Part shown: positions 1-12,499 of the stretch, piece after piece | How positions within the stretch are numbered: the stretch's first letter is position 1 | Layout: every line of letters starts with the position of its first letter | DNA from: Mactromeris polynyma | Taxonomy: Eukaryota > Mollusca > Bivalvia > Venerida > Mactridae | Length of the DNA stretch: 64,000 nt | Assembly: GCA_032209605.1 (NCBI GenBank) | Contig: JASFXZ010000038.1 | Coordinates: 1,984,001-2,048,000, forward strand | Direction of reading: 5' to 3' | Notes under the pieces: model-generated | What the model saw: the letters and a program-made list of their open reading frames with translations, nothing else | What the model was told of the DNA's origin: nothing | Databases searched by the model: none | Position numbers and translations under genes: made by a program

Positions 1-13
1 TGCAGTATCTACA

Positions 14-2300
14 ATGGCACAATTGACCGTCGCTTTGTTGTTTGTTGTGGCTCTGGCCTACGTTGTGGCTGATGAATGCATTGACGCGTGAGTAACTTTC
101 TTACCATCATACCGTTTCATCTTATAGTTTTTTGAGTGCGTCATTAGATACTTACTATATAATAGTCTTGTTATTCAAATAAAACATTTTAAAGAAGAGC
201 CCAATACATCGTAGATAATTTAATGCTAAAACATACTTTACGGAGGAACTGTGTCCAGATTGTATTGTAAAATTGGACATTTTAACGAGTCAACATAATT
301 GAATCGGCGATTTCAGACATATGCGAATCGCCGAAATGTATTGTTACCTGTAATAGTCGACTATGTGAAAGTTGACTTCCATTCGCCTGTTACTTACATC
401 TCTAACAGTGAATGTGATAAGATTTTGCATAATGAGGGATTAATATGTTGTATTTTGTATACAGGGATTGTCCATGTGGCCAAGTCTGCAATGAAGGCGC
501 ATGCGTTGATGGTAAGTATCAAACGGTATCCGAACATTTCGAGGGGTTAGCGCCAAAATATACCATCCCCTTTATATATTTATATGGAGAGGTAGCTGGT
601 TATGACACGAACACCTCGATTTAGTTTATGATATTTGGATACATTTTTTTCGAGCATGTTTTAAAACAGGAAATAATTTTTTTTTACTTTTGTTTCGATT
701 CAAGCATAATGGCATGAAAACCTGATCAATGCACTACTCACAGAAGAGTTTTCTTTATAATTTGAATGCAGTAGAACTTCTCCAGAGCAACACTTTGTGA
801 GGTGCAAATTTTGACTGTGTTTACTTTGAGGTGTTTGCTCTAGAGATGTTAATTTGATAGTAAATTCTTACTAAAGGAAAACAATGATACTGTCGGTGAA
901 GAGAGGTTATTAATAACGAAAGGTTAAATTTATAATAAATTCTTAATGTAGGAAAAATTGTTGTTGAATAGATAATTTTACTCAAGAGCGGGCCGCTATG
1001 AAGTGGTCGCACTGTAGTAATTTAATCATTTTTAATTATTTAATCATATATTTTACGCAGGATGTAAAATCTACGGCCAGTTTTTCGCAGTGGAAACTGA
1101 AGCTGAAGTAATGGGACGAACGTGCAAATGTGGAACAGACATGGACGAAAATGGAAGATTTGCAGGAGTGAGTACCTCACTTAAATACCACCCAAATAAT
1201 AGGACCACCTAAAATTAAGAACACACTTTTCAAGTCCATTTTCACTGTTTTTCTCTTCATTCAACCTCAATATCAGGACCACCTTAATAAGAAGACCATT
1301 TATCAAGGGTCCAAAGTGTGGTCTCATTATTGAGGTTTTACTGTATAATTTGTAACACCGTTTGCAAGGACATCGATGGCAATTGAGACATAGAACATGA
1401 TATTAACTACTGTATGCCTAGAAAACATTTTGTGTCTTTTAAATTTTTGTGTTGGCATGTTGTCGTGATATCAAAGAAGTATTTTTATGTTGATGAAATT
1501 TCACGACTTTTCAATTTGCGAAAAGTTCTAGTATTACAGTAAAATGAACAACGTATCATCATCACAATTAGGCCAGGGCTCTAGCACTCCACTTGCCCGA
1601 CGTCCCGAACTAGTATAATGCTCCATCGGGCTACAAACAGTTGAGTTGAAGTTAGTCCCGAACAAGCCTCACTTGTAAAATGACAACATGGGTTTTTCCA
1701 ACAAACATTGCCTGTGTATCTGAATATTGTGAAAAATCCTTGAGATATATTCAACTAATACGGAGGCGGTAACAAAATCATGACTATATCCTAGTCCGGA
1801 TTTTACAGATTTTACGTTGATTGTCAATAAGTTACAGGGGCGTAGCTTAGCTGAAATTGATGTGTAGTCCTAGTTTTAGGGGTCTCCGTCGGCATAGTCC
1901 CCCGGAAAAAATGTAGCTAGATCGTCAGAGATGCGTTTTGTGGTGTATATTTCGTTCCGGTTAATATGTTAACAATAACATGAAAACATGCATTAAATAT
2001 CTTATTGCAGTTTTGGGCAGTTTAGTATTCGATTGTTTGTCCTATAGGAATGTTCAATCATGATGACTGCTTCCTGGGCTACTTACCAATACTCTCGCCT
2101 TATTCAGGAATGGTTAAGTTCGTTATTTGGCCTCGCCCACCAAGTCTAGAAGGTAATGGTCAGTGCGAATGTTTTGTATATGTTATTTTATAGTTATTTA
2201 ATGTCTTTAAACTGAATTTCAGTGCGAAGAAGGTACAGAATTTGTCATCCCCGATGAAGCAACCGCTGGAGATATGTGGACGAAAAATCCAAACTGTTGA
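14..2300 (+). CDS. A1: small secreted 10-cysteine protein, 4 coding exons
   Basis: Exons 14-87, 465-511, 1061-1167 and 2223-2300 join in frame (306 nt, 101 aa); all introns are GT-AG. An acceptor at 4-5 precedes the start, so the 5' UTR exon lies left of the window. Residues 1-19 are a typical signal peptide ending VVA, and the mature protein starts near Asp20. Ten cysteines fall at 22, 27, 29, 33, 38, 42, 62, 64, 77 and 101, with CPC and CKC pairs. No other domain is visible. AATAAA at 2370-2375 is a plausible polyadenylation signal. A2 is an almost identical copy 9753 bp downstream, and B1-B5 share the exon 2-4 architecture and cysteine spacing. The function is unknown; a secreted disulfide-rich or metal-binding role is possible but unproven. 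The exon model is inferred from splice sites and paralogue conservation. Confidence 0.82.
769..1014. mobile_element. TIR element (MITE-like) in A1 intron 2
   Basis: The segment begins CAGTAGAACTTC and ends GTCGCACTG followed by TA, so its ends form an imperfect inverted repeat (CAGT..). It lies wholly inside intron 2 of A1 and recurs in A2 at 10522-10767. No coding capacity is seen. The boundaries are approximate. Confidence 0.5.
1165..1343. mobile_element. TIR element abutting the exon 3 donor of A1
   Basis: The right end reads TATTGAGGTTTTACTG followed by TA, and the left end reads GTGAGTACCTCACTTAA. This resembles the ends of other elements in the window (for example CAGTGATACCTCACTTAA at 22621). 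Interior GACCACC/GGTCTC motifs recur in the same family. The left terminus coincides with the GT donor of exon 3. The same arrangement occurs in A2. Confidence 0.55.
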
Positions 2301-2746
2301 GAATATTCAGCTGACGACTTGTCTGATCACTACCTCAATGACCTGAACTCTAGCCGTTTGTTGAAAATGAATAAATAAATATTATATCTGCATTCCAAGA
2401 TGGTGTTGCGTTGTTCATATTTATTCAAGATGTATAAGTGTTTTAAATTAATGTTTCGGTTAGCAATATCAGAGTATCGCGTTGAATGAATAAAACATCA
2501 CCACCGACCCATTCAAGAAACAAATCAAATCCTCCAGGCGATATATGCATATGAAAATGGAAACACTAGTTTGTGTCTAGTCTATCTTGATGAAATATCC
2601 ACCACTTTCACTTGTCATTTTTATTTTGAAATCCGTAAAGACATTTCAATGTCATTTGTAGACATGTTTTGAACGGTATCTTCTACACATTGATGCTGCT
2701 ATAGTGCTCAGCCATGGCGATTTATACTGATAAAACAATAATAATA

Positions 2747-2921
2747 CAGTCAGACCTCGTTTAGTCGACAACATTTTATCCGAAGACTTGGCATAATCCA
2801 TAGCAAATATCAGGCACCGGTGTATCTTAGGCACGTCAAATTGAAATGAGTTATTCGAAACCATGTATTATTCGAAATAAAATTTCGAACCCAATGAATT
2901 CGAATGAACGAGGTCCGACTG
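2747..2921. mobile_element. 175-bp MITE with CAGTC TIRs and TA target site
   Basis: The ends are CAGTCAGACCTCGTT and, inverted, AACGAGGTCCGACTG, flanked by TA on both sides. No ORF is present. Ends of this form with a TA duplication are typical of Tc1/mariner-pogo type non-autonomous elements. A copy lies 3' of A2 at 12500-12674, and relatives lie at 20487-20661 and 46143-46316. Confidence 0.75.
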
Positions 2922-3339
2922 TAGTTTTATTTTCTCGATTTCAAACAAACATGGTTTACTCAATGACTCTCTTGACGACAATTGTTTGAATTATCTTAGA
3001 CTGGTACTCGACGTGCTGTTTTGTACAGCAATAAAAGCGTGACAAGGGCAGGTAAGTCAGACTTCCTACAATATGTGTCAGAATTGCCTACCCTAGTACG
3101 CTTCAACATAATCTTCTACGCAGTGGTCTCCCTTTAACACTAGAGGAAATGAGCACTGTGCGGCGCGTGGTTTCAGCAATGTTTCGGCATCACGTGACAC
3201 TATAGAACAATATAATAGAAACACATAAACTTTCAACGCTTGTTATATAAAAACGTTATTATTCACTTTAAGTGATTATCATAAATCTACAACACAACTA
3301 TAGAGTCACAGTCTCAATAACCTTTAATATGAACCATAA

Positions 3340-3930
3340 GCCAGCCCGATTAGCTCAGTCAGTAGAGGACTCCACTGCCATTTTGGATAACAGGAGATTG
3401 TCACGAATTCTTTTCCTTCTATACAGTGTATTACGTATATACATGTATATATATTTATATTACAAAAGGAGATAACTCATGACACTCTCCTGTGTGTTGG
3501 ATTATATCCAAAATCATTGGTTCTCCACCTCTGACTCATGGTTGAAAGTTGTCAGTATCACGTGGAAGAAAAGGTTTTTACTGATTGTTAACCCCACTGG
3601 TAAGTTAACTGACCGCCGTGCATTGGTTCTCCACCTCTGACTCATGGTTGAAAGTTGTCAGTATCACGTGGAAGAAAAGGTTTTTACTGATTGTTAACCC
3701 CACTGGTAAGTTAACTGACCGCCGTGCATTACAAAATCCCGTTGAAAACTTCGTAAATCTCCCAGCATAATATGATGAAATATCAAAATTATAGAGATGA
3801 AGTTTGAATACAGAAATTCAGTGAACAGTTTGTCCATATTTTTGTTGCATAAGATATTATACGAACAGGTAAGTACTAGTTGGTAACTTATGAGTACTAA
3901 TTCTTGTTGGTTCGACTGACCGCCGTGCAT
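3340..3930 (+). repeat. Degenerate tRNA-derived SINE region with a 106-bp tandem duplication
   Basis: CGATTAGCTCAGTCAGTAG at about 3349 is a good tRNA-type A box; the B box is decayed. The motif ACTGACCGCCGTGCAT recurs at the 3' side (near 3610, 3714 and 3916). A 106-bp stretch (3515-3620) is repeated in tandem at 3621-3726. The second unit (13093-13580) has only one copy, so this small duplication arose after the 9.75-kb duplication, or was lost in the other copy. Confidence 0.5.
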
Positions 3931-6140
3931 AAGAAAGGAGTATATTCGTAACGTAAAACCATGTGATCAATACTTATATATTGGGTAGAACAATTGTAAG
4001 GGACAGCAGAAACACTCAGCATTGCATCAACAATAATTTCAATTATTCTCAAAACCTAATTTGCACTTTCACTCAGTTTCGTTGTCAAGAAACGCAACAA
4101 AGACAAATAAGCAAAACATTCCGCAACATGACTATCAAAAATCTGAAATGGCTTATTCCGGCATAATCATAACCGCTCGCCTGCAATTGTGACATGGCCT
4201 CCTGAAACACCGGCCAGGTACTATATGGTACATTTGCTTGATCAGAATGAACACAGGTCTAAGATGACTTTAAACATGGCCGTTAAACTAGTTTCGGCTC
4301 GCTGCATTGTCACTGACAGTTCCAATACTGAAACCCCCTCCTCTGTATTACCTTAAATTTGTTGTTGTATCGTGCAGTTCTGTGTCGTTTCATATTCATG
4401 TTTTTAGTTCGTTGAACATTATTATAAAAATATCGTTTTGAGACTCCAACTTAAGCAGTTGCCAATGCTAATTGACACTCGTTTGGTATTCCATATTTCT
4501 AAAGACACTGCAATACTCCGTACTTATACTTAATTTGCGTGCAAAGTGTTTTTCATGCTTTCATTGCTACTGTCAGTATCGATCAGGTAGGTAGGCCTGT
4601 CTATGATTCAAAACAATGCAGACCCTATGTTCACAAAATGATTCCATTTTGTTTTCATTACTGAATACCAAAGAGTTAATATATTTCATTGAAATATTTG
4701 AATTATCTTAACAGCCCTTAGTTAATAAAGTTTAATGTCCGGTACCCCATCCACCAATTTACTATACATCGTCTTGTATTGGCCTCGCTTGCACTTCTGT
4801 TGAAAGACTTAATTGTATGTTACTTATTGCAAATTGTGAACATGTTCATTTATTATGTATGCATACAGATGTAACCTCTTACATCGCTCTTACATTCGGT
4901 CAATTATCTATGATTCTGCTATACCAGAATAATTACAGGTATAACTGACCACGAGTAAACAACGTGTACCATCACATAGTTTATACATTCTTTTCTCACT
5001 TACTATAACCTATAACCTATGACTAAGAGTGATTACAAGTACTGATTCCAAGATTTTCTAAACAAATAAGGATACATGATTAGTCTTAGTAAAACGTCAG
5101 AAGTACATGATACAAAGTCAGGATCATATGATATATTATGATTGGTCAAGAACCTAAAATGTATAATTATATAGCGCCAGCAAGCCGCTTCAGATTCAGT
5201 CTTTTTCGTGCCAGGCTCCTGAGAGTTTTTCCTGACAATCTTTTACTGAATTATAGAACTTGGAAATCATCTAACGGAATCACTCTCAGTATTCATATTG
5301 GATTTTATTTGACACTTATAACTGTTTTCATACGGATTAAATAAAGTAATGAAATAATCAGAGATTTTGTGATAATTTTCATTATTTAAAATATCACCCA
5401 ACTAGTGATCTCGGTACAAGACAGTATACTTGTATATCACAACCAAGTCAGCTAGCAAGACTTCTCTGGCGACTTCTGGTCAAGGTGATATCTAAGCAGG
5501 GTGATACTTATATTTTCCTGCTTGCGGCTCTGTTTGTGTATATCTACGTATTTCCGTGACTATAAAACCCGACAGTTCATTTTGTCAGCCATTACTTTCC
5601 GGTGCCCGCGCTATCATACGTAACTACCACAAGTTTTGTTTTAGTCATAATGTGACGTCGTTGGGACGCCGTAATATGTTCTTTCAAGTTGTATAAGTGT
5701 GAACAATTGTATAATTTTTTTGTTGTTTCATGAAAACATTATTTATTCAGTTTGTGCTGAATTACTTTGATTGATGTTGTATGTTATTGTAGAAACAGTT
5801 ATTCGATTTTAAGAGTTTATCACTCATGATTGTATCATTTCGTTGCACACATTGTTGTGTGCGATTGAAGTCTTTCCTGCAGAGTAGCAAATCCGCAAAC
5901 ATTGTTGTGCATGCGGGGCTTTAGAAACATTGTACGGTCATTTTCAGGGAAACATACCACCTATTTACAATGATATAATTATTGATCGTTATTCCATTGC
6001 TACCGAGTTGCATTTTATTCCCTTCCCAATTCTTTTCCGATCAACAACTCCCTTCTTTTAATCTTTAGGGATTCTTAATTGGGCACACCATCGACTGATC
6101 CATCTCACGTGTTCTAATGAAATAATAAATACTTATTTTC
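3931..6140. other. Intergenic stretch between convergent A1 and B1
   Basis: I see no coding region here: all ORFs are short, unconserved and interrupted. The stretch is AT-rich unique-looking DNA, and a nearly identical copy lies at about 13577-15790. Small indels distinguish the copies. It separates the polyadenylation regions of the convergent genes A1 and B1. Confidence 0.6.
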
Positions 6141-6249
6141 AATTTTTATTTTGTCTATCGATTACATGAATACTACTTAATTTCTAGCTCATGTTGAAAG
6201 GGTCCGGGTCTGGTTGCCATATTAGGTAATTGTTGCTATGGAAACGTGT

Positions 6250-8372
6250 TTATACGTCACAAGTTGGGTTGTTTTCCCATTCGGCAACCCCAGGGGGAAC
6301 TCCGGTGAATTCAACATTATCAGCACACTGAAACAGAAAAACAAAAGACTAAGTATACAGTGAAATCTTTATAATAAGACCATCAGTGTTTTTGAGAAAT
6401 TCAGCCTTAGTTGTGTAATGGTATAGTAATCGATTTAAAATATAAGAAAAACAAATCTGGTCCATAATAAATTGACAATATAGTCTTACTAATGAGACGG
6501 TCTTAATTTCGAGGCGGTCATTAAGTGAGTTTCTTGAAACGATTTCCGCTTGTAATTTAATAAATTGGAAAAGATTATTTTGACTTGTACACATGTACCT
6601 CAAAGTATTTACTTGATATTGAGGCAGATTGTAAATTTACAACTATACAATTTATGCCCCCACCATTCGATGAACGGCCAAGGGACATTCAGTGTTTCCC
6701 TGTCCCTTCTTTGGGTTCGTCCATGTGAACATTGGTTTCCGATCAATTTCTCTTAAAATGACAGATGTATTTAATTCATATTGGGCAAATTTTCATAGGA
6801 TAATAAAAAACCGGTAAAGAGCGATTTCGGTTATATTCCACTAATGTGTGGAGGTGGCCCCTTTCGACTTAAAAGCCCATAGCGGGGGCATCCGTGTCCT
6901 ATGAAAACATCGAATTTTAAACAATTGAACCATAGTAAAACAGTAACCGATCATATTCATTTTAATATGGATACAAATACTTACTTGAAGAGGCATTCCA
7001 CGCTCGTCAGGGGTGGTTCCGCATTTACATTTTCTGCCGTAATGTTCAGCGTTGCTACCAGCGGCCATGAATTTGTCAAACAACATGCAACCTGTGAACA
7101 GATATAGAAGTTTATTTCCAGAATGCCTTGGACCTTGGACCATATGGCTCATGAATACGGTGGCACAGAGGTGACATCCGCAACACTTTATTTATATTGT
7201 GGCCACAACTTATTAAGTTGAGGCCACAACTTACTAACTTGTGGCCACAACTTATTAACTTGTGGCCACAACTTATTAACTTGTGGCCACAACTTATAAA
7301 GTTGAGGCCACCACTTATTAACTTGTGGCCACAACTTATTAACTTGTGGCCACAACTTACTAAGTTGAGGCCACAACTTATAAAGTTGAGGCCACAGCTT
7401 ATTAACTTGTGGCCACAACTTACTAACTTGTGGCCACAACTTAGTAAGTTGTGGCCACAAGGTAATAAGTTGTGGCCACAAGTTAATAAGTTGTGGCCAC
7501 AAGTTAGTAAGTTGTGGCCTCAACTTAATAAGTTGTGGCCACAATATAAATAAAGTGTTGCGGATGTCACCTCTGTGCCACCGTACATGAAGGATATAGA
7601 AGCACACAATTATTTTAGTCAATATTATACTCCGTCCGATATGTATTTTCCAAATTGTGTTAATCCTTGAACATTATCTTATCAAACATTGTAAATGAAA
7701 AACTGTCTAACTTCAAATAATATGCAAAAGTTGCATACCCTCTGTACATGTGCCATCGTTACAGATACTTCCGCATGGGCAGTCCCTGAAAAACACAATA
7801 CGAGCCATATACAGTCAAGTGCAGTGCGGCTGTTGTTGCGAGGTTGTTGGCCGAAAGGGCTTCATTTGATTGTAATTCTAACGAATGGAAAATGAATAAT
7901 GTTTTGAGGAGGATGTGTTGCCCTAGAGAAGGGGCTCCACTCCGGTGATGTTGCACTGCAATCATGAAAAGCATGACTTTATTCAGCCACGAGACAAGAG
8001 AGTGTCAAGCGAACATTGTGGCGGATTTGATTTATTTGTCGCCAAGTACACATAAAATACTCTCTAGATAACAAAACTATTTTACGTCAGTAATACTGGT
8101 TTAAAACTCACAACATGAATTTTTCGAAAATATGTATCTTTATTGATTAATAGCATGTAGCTGATACGTGGCAAATGTGGGGATATTTTTATACAGATAT
8201 CACATGGTAATGAGAAGGACAGTACGGATTATTAATTAAATTACAATATTCAAAATTGTGTTAATTGATATTATATTGTTTTAACATTAAGAATAATGAC
8301 ACAATTTGGACCTAAGAAATATCAGGAATTAGCCAGCTCGTACTTTGTTTTTCGCAACTATGGTCGTCATCG
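6250..8372 (-). pseudogene. B1: B-type cysteine-rich gene lacking its signal-peptide exon
   Basis: Exon 2 (7785-7739), exon 3 (7091-6985) and exon 4 (6327-6250, stop 6252-6250) are intact, with proper splice sites and the B-branch cysteine pattern. TTTATT at 6145-6150 is the polyadenylation signal in this orientation. The upstream exon is cut: only its last few codons remain (about 8337-8372, ending in the cysteine-containing region). Homology to B2 then stops and the sequence continues as the 5' flank of A2. The remnant donor also reads GTACGA instead of GTAAGA. No start codon, signal peptide or B-type promoter is present, so a secreted product cannot be made from this copy alone. Intron 2 carries a foldback element (7156-7585). 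Exon 3 has Ser-Asn where B2 and B5 have Ser-Glu. Confidence 0.8.
7156..7585. mobile_element. 430-bp foldback element of 21-bp repeats with 6-bp target duplication
   Basis: The element opens TACGGTGGCACAGAGG and closes with its exact reverse complement. The two arms are identical for more than 120 bp, then both run into 21-bp repeats built on TGTGGCCACAACTTATTAA that switch orientation near 7440. CATGAA flanks it on both sides (7150-7155 and 7586-7591). The corresponding intron 2 of B2, B4 and B5 has a single CATGAA and no insert, so this is a clean insertion. Overlapping ORFs on both strands made of WPQL-type repeats are by-products of the 21-bp period. Confidence 0.88.
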
Positions 8373-8649
8373 CAGTGGTGAGGGGCTGGTGATTTGAAGT
8401 CAGCTCCCCATGGAGGTCCTACAAAGTCCTTAATTTAAGACATTACTTGCAAAACAAGATCTTATATTCTTCTTCTACACGTATATTTATAATTGATCTA
8501 TTAACTACAGTTACAAAAGTAACATGAACCATGACATCTGTTTAAAGTCATTATTTCTATACATACGTGGCGTGAGGTGTGTCACAAAGCCACTTATCAC
8601 CCAGCGGCGATATGGTATTTGATAAATGTTCTTTTTTTAATCTAAATGC
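8373..8649. promoter_or_regulatory. Upstream region of A2 beginning at the duplication junction
   Basis: Sequence to the left of 8373 is the truncated B1 exon 1. From here to the TATA box at 8650 the DNA is the proximal 5' flank of A2. No ORF is evident. I can recognise no specific factor sites with confidence. Confidence 0.45.
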
Positions 8650-8656
8650 TATAAAA
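8650..8656 (+). promoter_or_regulatory. TATA box of A2
   Basis: TATAAAA lies about 30 bp before a short exon-like segment (about 8680-8729) that ends in a strong GTAAGT donor at 8730. The matching acceptor is at 9757-9758, just before the A2 start codon. The layout parallels the B-gene promoters. The transcription start is inferred from spacing only. Confidence 0.65.
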
Positions 8657-8854
8657 GGAGCAGGTCTGGTTACAGCAAACAAACCAGGCACCATTTGAAC
8701 CACCTAGTCACCTATTTGCTTTAAATAAGGTAAGTTCTTTTCACGGAGGATTTTATATTTTTTTTGCTTAACTTGCGCTGCTCTGTACTTTCAATGCTTC
8801 ATATTTCAGAATTGTATTAAAAATTCTTTTCGAAAGTTTTGTAGATACAATTAT

Positions 8855-8966
8855 TAATAAATAAATTAATATTTGCTTTTTATTCACATATTATCAACAT
8901 ACGAATTTTTTAATAAATAAATTAATATTTGCTTTTTATTCACATATTATCAACATACGAATTTTA
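8855..8966 (+). repeat. 56-bp tandem duplication in the A2 5' UTR intron
   Basis: Two adjacent copies of a 56-bp AT-rich unit begin TAATAAATAAATTAATATT at 8855 and 8911. They are almost identical, so the duplication is recent. It lies in the inferred first intron of A2; no function is suggested. Confidence 0.8.
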
Positions 8967-9766
8967 CGTAAAATATGTTGGTATCAGCTATCCACATCCT
9001 GTGAGCATCATAGCTAGACAATTTCAATTTATATTTTTGTCAACATAATTACATATTGTCTTAAAAAGTGTTGGGAGTTGGGACCAATGTATATATTGGT
9101 ACAAGTAAGAAGCGCATATTTGATATGCATTCATGCAGATAGAAATATCTACTAAAGAACAAGAACAGAATATAACTAGACATTACAAGTATTTGGCCAT
9201 TGGAATTATTTAATAATTAGTGGTGTATACTATTTAAAAATACCTTGTACAACAATATCTCTTTTCCAGAAAGCGCGAAAGCTCCTAAAATGGCTTCATT
9301 CGACACTATAGAACACAGAGCGAGCAGTTAACATTTTTGCTTTAACTTTATTTTATTTTTCAAGTGATCTTAAATATACAGGTGGAATAACAAACTGTCA
9401 TTTGTTACCTTTCGTGTTACTAACATTACTTTGCTATTTGCATATCAGTTTTGAGTAAACCAATCAAATCTTACGTTAACCATTAAACCAACTTCTCAGC
9501 AACCGAACAACGTTTGTAACCTATACGAGGATTGGTTAACGTTTCGATAAGCGGTACGTTACCTTACCAAAATCCGCTGAATTTCGGTGAAATAACCGAA
9601 ATCCATTTTGGAACTGGAGTGACCATGTCAGCATTTTTTATGTTGCACAATAAATCTTAACCTTCAAATTGCGCCGACAAAACTTGTTCAAGATATTTCT
9701 TGTTTAAGCATATTTTGACGGGGAAATTTCAAAAAAGTTTACGTTTTTCTTTCTGCAGTATCTACA

Positions 9767-12053
9767 ATGGCACAATTGACCGTCGCTTTGTTGTTTGTTG
9801 TGGCTCTGGCCTACGTTGTGGCTGATGAATGCATTGACGCGTGAGTAACTTTCTTACCATCATACCGTTTCATCTTATAGTTTTTTGAGTGCGTCATTAG
9901 ATACTTACTATATAATAGTCTTGTTATTCAAATAAAACATTTTAAAGAAGAGCCCAATACATCGTAGATAATTTAATGCTAAAACATACTTTACGGAGGA
10001 ACTGTGTCCAGATTGTATTGTAAAATTGGACATTTTAACGAGTCAACATAATTGAATCGGCGATTTCAGACATATGCGAATCGCCGAAATGTATTGTTAC
10101 CTGTAATAGTCGACTATGTGAAAGTTGACTTCCATTCGCCTGTTACTTACATCTCTAACAGTGAATGTGATAAGATTTTGCATAATGAGGGATTAATATG
10201 TTGTATTTTGTATACAGGGATTGTCCATGTGGCCAAGTCTGCAATGAAGGCGCATGCGTTGATGGTAAGTATCAAACGGTATCCGAACATTTCGAGGGGT
10301 TAGCGCCAAAATATACCATCCCCTTTATATATTCATATGGAGAGGTAGCTGGTTATGACACGAACACCTCGATTTAGTTTATGATATTTGGATACATTTT
10401 TTTCGAGCATGTTTTAAAACAGGAAATAATTTTTTTATACTTTTGTTTCGATTCAAGCATAATGGCATGAAAACCTGATCAATGCACTACTCACAGAAGA
10501 GTTTTCTTTATAATTTGAATGCAGTAGAACTTCTCCAGAGCAACACTTTGTGAGGTGCAAATTTTGACTGTGTTTACTTTGAGGTGTTTGCTCTAGAGAT
10601 GTTAATTTGATAGTAAATTCTTACTAAAGGAAAACAATGATACTGTCGGTGAAGAGAGGTTATTAATAACGAAAGGTTAAATTTATAATAAATTCTTAAT
10701 GTAGGAAAAATTGTTGTTGAATAGATAATTTTACTCAAGAGCGGGCCGCTATGAAGTGGTCGCACTGTAGTAATTTAATCATTTTTAATTATTTAATCAT
10801 ATATTTTACGCAGGATGTAAAATCTACGGCCAGTTTTTCGCAGTGGAAACTGAAGCTGAAGTAATGGGACGAACGTGCAAATGTGGAACAGACATGGACG
10901 AAAATGGAAGATTTGCAGGAGTGAGTACCTCACTTAAATACCACCCAAATAATAGGACCACCTAAAATTAAGAACACACTTTTCAAGTCCATTTTCACTG
11001 TTTTTCTCTTCATTCAACCTCAATATCAGGACCACCTTAATAAGAAGACCATTTATCAAGGGTCCAAAGTGTGGTCTCATTATTGAGGTTTTACTGTATA
11101 ATTTGTAACACCGTTTGCAAGGACATCGATGGCAATTGAGACATAGAACATGATATTAACTACTGTATGCCTAGAAAACATTTTGTGTCTTTTAAATTTT
11201 TGTGTTGGCATGTTGTCGTGATATCAAAGAAGTATTTTTATGTTGATGAAATTTCACGACTTTTCAATTTGCGAAAAGTTCTAGTATTACAGTAAAATGA
11301 ACAACGTATCATCATCACAATTAGGCCAGGGCTCTAGCACTCCACTTGCCCGACGTCCCGAACTAGTATAATGCTCCATCGGGCTACAAACAGTTGAGTT
11401 GAAGTTAGTCCCGAACAAGCCTCACTTGTAAAATGACAACATGGGTTTTTCCAACAAACATTGCCTGTGTATCTGAATATTGTGAAAAATCCTTGAGATA
11501 TATTCAACTAATACGGAGGCGGTAACAAAATCATGACTATATCCTAGTCCGGATTTTACAGATTTTACGTTGATTGTCAATAAGTTACAGGGGCGTAGCT
11601 TAGCTGAAATTGATGTGTAGTCCTAGTTTTAGGGGTCTCCGTCGGCATAGTCCCCCGGAAAAAATGTAGCTAGATCGTCAGAGATGCGTTTTGTGGTGTA
11701 TATTTCGTTCCGGTTAATATGTTAACAATAACATGAAAACATGCATTAAATATCTTATTGCAGTTTTGGGCAGTTTAGTATTCGATTGTTTGTCCTATAG
11801 GAATGTTCAATCATGATGACTGCTTCCTGGGCTACTTACCAATACTCTCGCCTTATTCAGGAATGGTTAAGTTCGTTATTTGGCCTCGCCCACCAAGTCT
11901 AGAAGGTAATGGTCAGTGCGAATGTTTTGTATATGTTATTTTATAGTTATTTAATGTCTTTAAACTGAATTTCAGTGCGAAGAAGGTACAGAATTTGTCA
12001 TCCCCGATGAAGCAACCGCTGGAGATATGTGGACGAAAAATCCAAACTGTTGA
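9767..12053 (+). CDS. A2: duplicate of A1, secreted 10-cysteine protein
   Basis: Exons 9767-9840, 10218-10264, 10814-10920 and 11976-12053 give the same 101-aa product as A1. Every splice site and all ten cysteines are retained; I see no coding change. AATAAA is at 12123-12128. Unlike A1, the complete upstream region is in the window: TATA at 8650, a non-coding exon ending at 8729, and a 1.0-kb 5' UTR intron ending with an acceptor at 9758. The gene faces B2, as A1 faces B1. The near identity of introns and exons indicates a recent duplication, or ongoing gene conversion, rather than selection on the coding sequence alone. The function is unknown, as for A1. Confidence 0.83.
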
Positions 12054-12499
12054 GAATATTCTTCAGACGACTTGTCTGATCACTACCTCAATGACCTGAA
12101 CTCTAGCCGTTTGTTGAAAATGAATAAATAAATATTATATCTGCATTCCAAGATGGTGTTGCGTTGTTCATATTTATTCAAGATGTATAAGTGTTTTAAA
12201 TTAATGTTTCGGTTAGCAATATCAGAGTATCGCGTTGAATGAATAAAACATCACCACCGACCCATTCAAGAAACAAATCAAATCCTCCAGGCGATATATG
12301 CATATGAAAATGGAAACAATAGTTTGTGTCTAGTCTATCTTGATGAAATATCCACCACTTTCACTTGTCATTTTTATTTTGAAATCCGTAAAGACATTTC
12401 AATGTCATTTGTAGACATGTTTTGAACGGTATCTTCTACACATTGATGCTGCTATAGTGCTCAGCCATGGCGATTTATACTGATAAAACAATAATAATA

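Noticed and set aside
299..550. 83-aa ORF repeated at 10052-10303
   Set aside because: It overlaps intron 1 and exon 2 of A1/A2 in the wrong frame; repetition is due to the tandem duplication.
14..2300. Metallothionein
   Set aside because: Only two Cys-x-Cys pairs, long cysteine-free stretches and a clear signal peptide do not fit the usual cytosolic, much more cysteine-dense metallothioneins.
7188..7622. ORFs on both strands encoding repeated WPQL-type heptads
   Set aside because: They come from the 21-bp repeats of the palindromic foldback element; the two strands read alike because of the inverted structure.
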